DNA from: Puniceicoccaceae bacterium Marseille-Q1082
GTDB lineage: Bacteria > Verrucomicrobiota > Verrucomicrobiia > Opitutales > Intestinicryptomonadaceae
NCBI GenBank assembly: GCA_904424815.1
Contig: CAJGBI010000001.1
Location: 733,010 to 797,009 of the forward strand
DNA length: 64,000 bases
Reading direction: 5' to 3'
Part shown: piece after piece, positions 59,572-64,000 of the stretch
Layout of the letters: each line of letters starts with the position of its first letter
How positions within the stretch are numbered: the first letter of the stretch is position 1
Position numbers and translations under genes: made by a program
The notes under the pieces: generated by a model
The model's database searches: none
Told to the model about the DNA's origin: nothing
Seen by the model: the letters and a program-made list of their open reading frames with translations, nothing else

Positions 59572-60377
59572 TATTCTGCCACCTCCCTGCCGTCGGTATG
59601 CTGTTTCAACGCGGCCGTAATTTCGAGCGTATAGGGGCTCAGCGCGGGGTCGTTGATGTCCCTGAGGCGCGGAATGTCTATTTCAAACGTGTTGACAATC
59701 CTCCCGGGATGCGGCGAGAACAGCACGACCCTGTCGCCGAGGCACACGGCCTCGCGGATATTGTGGGTGACGAATATAATCGTCTTTTTGCGCTTCTGCC
59801 ATATCTGCTGGAGCTCGCCGTAGAGCTGCTCCCGCGTGAGGGCGTCGAGGGCGCCGAAGGTTTCGTCCATCAGCAAAATTCGCGGGTTGGGCGCAAGCGA
59901 CCTCGCGAGCGCGACCCTCTGGCGCATTCCGCCGGAGAGCTCGTGTATTGAAGAGTGCGCAAACTTTTCGAGCCCCACGAGGTGCAGGTAAAATTTCGCC
60001 ACCTCCTTGCGCTCGGGGTTCGTGAGGTTGGGCTTGAGTTTCAGCCCGAAGAGCACATTGTCGAAAACGTCGAGCCACGGGAAAAGGGCGTGCTCCTGAA
60101 ACATCACCATGCGGTCGCGCCCGGGGCCGGAAACGGGAGTGTCGTCAACCTTTATCGTCCCGCTGTCGGGCTTGTCGAGGCCGGCGACAAGGTTGAGAAG
60201 GGTGGACTTTCCGCATCCGCTCGGGCCGACGAGGCAAACAAATTCGCCCTCTCCGACTTTCAGGCTGACGTTTTTGAGCGCCTCGACCTTTCCCCTTGCG
60301 GAGTTGAAAGTCTTGCTCACGTCGTCCACGACGAGCTTTGCCGTGACGTTTTCGAGTTCCGCGTGAATGTTGCTCAT
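59571..60377 (-). CDS. ABC transporter ATP-binding protein (SsuB/TauB/NrtD family)
   Basis: The 268-residue ATPase has Walker A GPSGCGKST, Q-loop MVMFQEHALFPWLDVFDNVLFG, signature LSGGMRQRVALARSLA, Walker B ILLMDETFGALD and H-loop FVTHNIREAVCLGDRVV. The ALFPW segment is typical of the sulfonate/nitrate group. The start overlaps the stop of the binding-protein gene by 4 nt. It drives the importer with the two neighbours. Confidence 0.95.
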   Translation of the reverse strand: MSNIHAELENVTAKLVVDDVSKTFNSARGKVEALKNVSLKVGEGEFVCLVGPSGCGKSTLLNLVAGLDKPDSGTIKVDDTPVSGPGRDRMVMFQEHALFPWLDVFDNVLFGLKLKPNLTNPERKEVAKFYLHLVGLEKFAHSSIHELSGGMRQRVALARSLAPNPRILLMDETFGALDALTREQLYGELQQIWQKRKKTIIFVTHNIREAVCLGDRVVLFSPHPGRIVNTFEIDIPRLRDINDPALSPYTLEITAALKQHTDGREVAE

Positions 60378-61354
60378 TTCCGGTTTTGGTCGGCAAAAAT
60401 GTTTTTAATGTCGAATTTCTTTCTGAGGAAGCCGCATTTGTATGCGTCGTCCACGAATTTCTCGAGCTCCCCGTGGTTGACCTCCGCCGTAAAAGTCAGC
60501 CTGGGCCATGCGGCGGCGACGAGCTCCTTGGATATGCTCGCGCCCCCCATCAGCTCGTCGAGCGCCTCCAAGGCGAGCTTCTGCGCCTCGGCGGGATTTT
60601 TGTTTATCCAGTCCGTCAGCTCCCTGTGCGCGGCGACGAATTTTTTTACCAGATCGGCGTGCTCTTTCAAAGTTCTGTTGTTGGTGACGAGAATCGTCGT
60701 CACCGCCTCTTTCTGGTCGAGGAATATTTTCCCGCCGGCGTCCTGCTCGAGGCGCGTGACCCACGGCTCGACCGTCCATACGGCGTCGAGGTCTCCGCGC
60801 TTGAAGAGCATAAGCTGCTCGGGGTTGGGGGTCGGAATCACGCGAGCCTCGCCCGAAGTGAGGGCGACCTTCACGCCGTTGTCGATGAGCCACGCGCGGC
60901 AGGCGACGTCCTGCGTGTTGCCGAGCTGCGGGGTTCCTATGCTCTTGCCCTTGAAATCCTGCGGGCTCTTTATTCCGAGCTTCGGGTTTACCACCAGCGA
61001 CGCCCCGCCGTCGGCGGAGCCCGCGAGTATGCGGATGTCGCGCCCGCGCGTTTTGGCGTAGGCGTTTATGGCGGGGTTGGGGCCGACGTAGGTGATGTCC
61101 ACCGCCCCCGCGAAGACCGACTCCATCGCGCTCGGGCCGGCGTTGAAGAGCATCCACTGGATTTTCACGCCCTTGCCGAGCCGCTCCTCGAACCACCCCT
61201 TGCCGAGCATGCTGAGCCTGTGCGCGACCAGCGCCTGCGCGTGCGATATGTTGGGGAAGTGCCCGACCCGCAGGACGGTTTCGGCGCGCGCGGACGCGCA
61301 TAGGGCGGCGGCGGAGAGGGCCGCGAGTGCGAATTTCTTAAAAATCGATTTCAT
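60374..61354 (-). CDS. ABC transporter substrate-binding protein, sulfonate/nitrate/taurine type
   Basis: The 326-residue protein has a signal peptide (KSIFKKFALAALSAAALCAS) and an NMT1/THI5-like fold: VLRVGHFPNISHAQALVA, the hinge region VDITYVGPNPAINAYAKTRG, KSPQDFKGKSIGTPQLGNTQDVACRAWL, and MLFKRGDLDAVWTVEPWVTRL. The family carries aliphatic sulfonates, taurine, nitrate or thiamine precursors; the residues seen do not settle which. It is the first gene of a three-gene transporter operon, 83 nt downstream of a porin gene on the same strand. Confidence 0.9.
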   Translation of the reverse strand: MKSIFKKFALAALSAAALCASARAETVLRVGHFPNISHAQALVAHRLSMLGKGWFEERLGKGVKIQWMLFNAGPSAMESVFAGAVDITYVGPNPAINAYAKTRGRDIRILAGSADGGASLVVNPKLGIKSPQDFKGKSIGTPQLGNTQDVACRAWLIDNGVKVALTSGEARVIPTPNPEQLMLFKRGDLDAVWTVEPWVTRLEQDAGGKIFLDQKEAVTTILVTNNRTLKEHADLVKKFVAAHRELTDWINKNPAEAQKLALEALDELMGGASISKELVAAAWPRLTFTAEVNHGELEKFVDDAYKCGFLRKKFDIKNIFADQNRK

Positions 61355-61437
61355 TGCGTGCGTATGCCAATAATTGGTTATGGGGCTATTTTTTTTACGA
61401 ACGCCCCGATTTCAAGCATTAAATCCCGCGGGGCGCG

Positions 61438-62712
61438 CTACATTTTCATCTGAAACTGCACGCGCGCCGCGTGCGCCTCCGCGCAGCAAGGCCCCCCCGC
61501 GCCCGCTATCGGGCCCGAAAATTGGGAGTATTCGTAGCCGAACTGGATCTTCAAGTCGTTTCCCCGCAAATACCAGTTTATGCCGGCGTAAAAGTCCTGG
61601 ACTGTGTCGTAGCTTCCGCCGACATTCGGAGCCTGGCGCACTGCGTCGGAGATTTTGATTCCCCTGCCGTCGGTATCGAGCCAGCAATACCTGAAAACCG
61701 GCCCGGCTTTTCCGAAGTCGCCCGCGTCGAATAGGTACTCCGCGCAAACGTTCACCCCATAGGGCGAGCATTGCTCACGGATTCCCGCCGCCGACATCCG
61801 CCCGTCCGCCACCACCGAGCCTATGTATTCCGCCCAGAAATTGAGATTACCCCACGAACCCGCCACATACGGGTTTACGGAGTATATAGCCGAATTGTTG
61901 TCGCGGTTTGCGCTCGACGAATACATCGTGTACGCGCCGATTTTCAGCTTCCACGGATCTTCCGCGCCCTTGAGCGAATACGACGCGCTGAACCAGTACG
62001 CGAGCGAATTGTCTATAAGCTTTGACGACGGCCCGCGCCCGTCCTCGGGGGATAGCTGGTAAGAGTTCGTCACCGAAAGCACGTAGGCGAGCCCCGGGAT
62101 TTGCCGGACGTTGCCGTTCCACCTCACGCCCGCGTAGCGGTTGCCCACGCCCATGCGCGTGGCGCTCGCCGCCCCCGACCAGAACATGGTCGCCGGCGAC
62201 CTTTCTATCGCGCTGAGCTCGAACGAGGACGTGGTTTCCTCGTATATAAACTGCGGCTTCATGTACCCGAGGTACAATGTGCCGTCAATGTATTCGCCCT
62301 CTATGGACTTTGCGACGTAATTGTCTATCAGAAAGCTGTTCGCCTGGGTCCGCGCGAGGTCGACGCCGAACTGCGCCTTCCACCCGCCGCCGAGGTCGGC
62401 GGACGCCTCTATGAATATGCGGCGCGCCAGAAACGACGACGCCCCCGACCCTCCGGAGGCTCCGGAATATCCGGAAATCATGGAGCTGTCCGTCCATTCG
62501 TATTGCAGCTGTATGCGGCTCGAAAGCTTGAGCTTTTTCGTCTCGGGGCGCCGCGGCTCCACGGACGCCGCGGATTTGGAAATCTCCGCGGCTTCCTGAC
62601 GGGTGAGCATTCCGCATTTTACGTATCCGTCAAGAGCCGATTTTTCCGAGGCCGACAGAGCGCATGCGAAGGCGGCTGACGCCGCGATAATGGCGAGTTT
62701 GGGGTTTGGCAT
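61438..62712 (-). CDS. outer-membrane porin, OprP/O-like
   Basis: The 424-residue protein has a signal peptide, then a coiled short helix region (SALDGYVKCGMLTRQEAAEI) and a long beta-barrel pattern: LSSRIQLQYEW, ARRIFIEASADLGGGWKAQFGVDL, YIDGTLYLGYMKPQF, ..., ending KIQFGYEYSQFSG and VQFQMKM. This matches the phosphate-selective porin O/P family. Such porins serve anions. It lies upstream of the sulfonate-type ABC operon, so it may admit the same anionic substrate. The last residue is Met rather than the usual Phe. Confidence 0.8.
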   Translation of the reverse strand: MPNPKLAIIAASAAFACALSASEKSALDGYVKCGMLTRQEAAEISKSAASVEPRRPETKKLKLSSRIQLQYEWTDSSMISGYSGASGGSGASSFLARRIFIEASADLGGGWKAQFGVDLARTQANSFLIDNYVAKSIEGEYIDGTLYLGYMKPQFIYEETTSSFELSAIERSPATMFWSGAASATRMGVGNRYAGVRWNGNVRQIPGLAYVLSVTNSYQLSPEDGRGPSSKLIDNSLAYWFSASYSLKGAEDPWKLKIGAYTMYSSSANRDNNSAIYSVNPYVAGSWGNLNFWAEYIGSVVADGRMSAAGIREQCSPYGVNVCAEYLFDAGDFGKAGPVFRYCWLDTDGRGIKISDAVRQAPNVGGSYDTVQDFYAGINWYLRGNDLKIQFGYEYSQFSGPIAGAGGPCCAEAHAARVQFQMKM

Positions 62713-62922
62713 TTTCGGGGTTTCAGGTTTCGGGCGGGCGGCCGGAATACCGGAATGAAAAAACGCCGACCCGAGGCAGCTTGTCGAAAATCGTTGAAAA
62801 CATCTCCGAATTCATTCAAGCTTCCTCAATTTACACAATCGTTGCGTCGGTTTTTTGCAATCAAATAATTCGCGCGATAAGAACCGCGCGGCCGAATCGG
62901 CCCGAATTTGCGGGCGAAATTT

Positions 62923-64000
62923 ATGGACATCAGAAGCGAAATCGAAACGAAAATAAAATGCGGCGCAATGGACAGGCGCCGCTTTGTCAAAATCATGGCG
63001 GGGGCGGGAGCGGCGACATTCGCCGGAATGGGCGCCGCCCGCGCGTTTTCCAGCGCCGCAAAGGGAAGGATTGCCGTAGTCGGCGGCGGGGCGGCGGGAA
63101 TATCGACCGCGGCGAAGCTTCTGAGGTGGCTTGAAACCCCCGATATCACCATAATCGACCCCTCCGACCTGCACTACTACCAGCCCGGATTCACCCTGAT
63201 TGGCGGCGGAATATACGGCGAGGACGACGTGTATAAAAAGCAGGCGGACTGCATTCCAGAAGGCGCCAAGTGGATAAAGGATTCCGTCGTGGAAATCGAC
63301 CCGTCGAAAAACAGGATATCGACTTTGAAAAACGGAACCGTTCCCTACGATTTTCTCGTGCTCGCGCCGGGAATCCAGATAAACTGGGACGGCGTGGAAG
63401 GCATATCGCGCGAAACCCTCGGCGAAGGCGACGCGCATTGCATCTACGACCACCAGGGCGCTGTGCGCGCGTGGCGGGGAATGCGGAAATTCGCCAAAAA
63501 CGGGGGCAAAGGGCTGTTTTTCGACACCTACACAAAACACAAGTGCGGCGGCGCCCCCAAAAAAATCTGCATGCTGACGGAACATCTGAGCCGCAAACTC
63601 GGGACGCGCGAAAAGCTCGACTTCAATTTCTGCACAGCCTCCCCCGAGCTCTACGACGTGCCGTTTTTCACAAAGAGGCTGCTTGAAATATACAAAGAGC
63701 GCAACATACCCATTTCGACGCGCACGAGGCTCAAAGGCATAGACACTTCCTCAAAAACGGCGTATTTCCAGACGGAAGTCCCGTCGAAGGCTGACCCGTC
63801 CAAGACGGAGACCGTCGAGAAAAAGGAGGGGTACGACTTCATCCACTTTCTGCCGCCGATGACGGCTCCGGATTTCGTCAAGAAGTCGGGGCTTTCGATA
63901 GAGTCCGGCAAAAGGGTTGCCGAGGGCTGGGCGGCCGTGGACAAGCATACCCTCGTGCACCCTAAATACCCCAACATAATCGTGCTCGGCGACGCCTCCG
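62923..64000 (+). CDS. Tat-exported sulfide:quinone oxidoreductase-like FAD protein (3' end outside window)
   Basis: The frame is open from ATG 62923 to the window end (359 codons seen). A twin-arginine-like signal (MDRRRFVKIMAGAGAATFAG) starts at Met16, so ATG 62968 is also possible. FAD-binding RIAVVGGGAAGIS, then DLHYYQPGFTLIGGG, close to the SQR YQPGF motif, and KHKCGGAPKKICML with Cys208 at the redox-Cys place. A Phe-Leu-Pro-Pro segment (FIHFLPPMTAPDFV) also fits SQR. It would oxidise sulfide (or a related sulfur compound) with quinone outside the cytoplasm. Flavocytochrome c sulfide dehydrogenase is the alternative. Confidence 0.83.
   Translation, partial: MDIRSEIETKIKCGAMDRRRFVKIMAGAGAATFAGMGAARAFSSAAKGRIAVVGGGAAGISTAAKLLRWLETPDITIIDPSDLHYYQPGFTLIGGGIYGEDDVYKKQADCIPEGAKWIKDSVVEIDPSKNRISTLKNGTVPYDFLVLAPGIQINWDGVEGISRETLGEGDAHCIYDHQGAVRAWRGMRKFAKNGGKGLFFDTYTKHKCGGAPKKICMLTEHLSRKLGTREKLDFNFCTASPELYDVPFFTKRLLEIYKERNIPISTRTRLKGIDTSSKTAYFQTEVPSKADPSKTETVEKKEGYDFIHFLPPMTAPDFVKKSGLSIESGKRVAEGWAAVDKHTLVHPKYPNIIVLGDAS

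Noticed and set aside
1-64000. tRNA, rRNA, riboswitch, IS element or att site
   Set aside because: No TPsiC-loop/acceptor pairing, rRNA motifs, transposase or flanking inverted repeats were recognised by eye; a covariance-model search would be decisive.

Overview
The window looks like chromosomal DNA of a Gram-negative bacterium of the PVC group, most likely Verrucomicrobiota (Opitutales-like). This is inferred from protein style: PEP-CTERM proteins, many exported carbohydrate-active enzymes, a SecD-SecF fusion, lipid A (LpxI), LPS export (LptG-like) and ExbB/ExbD genes, and weak Shine-Dalgarno sites. Most of it is GC-rich, densely coded and operonic. No rRNA, tRNA, CRISPR array or complete transposon was seen.

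Region 1 (1-5577) is the accessory part and is much more AT-rich. On the minus strand it holds a tandem series of RHS tip cassettes. Two headless RHS core fragments share a roughly 427 bp near-identical repeat but have unrelated C-terminal tips. Each is followed within 3 nt by a small exported or membrane-anchored protein. A third unit of the same layout, without an RHS core, lies upstream. On the plus strand follow a frameshifted secreted gene and a pentapeptide-like (N-x-G) repeat protein.

Region 2 (5900-19865) is mostly housekeeping: secDF-yajC, a ribbon-helix-helix regulator, a secreted protein, a PEP-CTERM protein and a possible 50-residue membrane peptide. A tight operon leuS / secreted protein / lpxI / sufE is then followed by exbB-exbD-exbD.

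Region 3 (20233-29527, minus strand) is exported carbohydrate and surface biology: a WbsX/GH99-like protein, an SGNH esterase, a PEP-CTERM protein beside the deleted remnant of a paralogue, a conserved but uncharacterised GGGtGRT / IscU-like pair, and two tandem DUF4832-like proteins, one broken by an amber codon.

Region 4 (29789-48075) is core metabolism: purD with an lptG-like gene, a LOG-family protein, an IPT/TIG lipoprotein, hemW, an NSS transporter with its small subunit, an ornithine-lipid synthase-like fusion, cimA, thrC, lysC, a UvrD/Rep helicase, aroQ, and nif3-thiF-thiS.

Region 5 (48169-64000) holds a 1662-residue LamG/GH2-like protein, a YyaL-like protein without its CxxC, divergent rsmE and coaC/udg, a CE15-type esterase, a sulfonate/nitrate-type ABC transporter, a porin, and a Tat-exported sulfide:quinone oxidoreductase-like flavoprotein cut by the window end. 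The last group suggests use of sulfur compounds together with polysaccharide breakdown.
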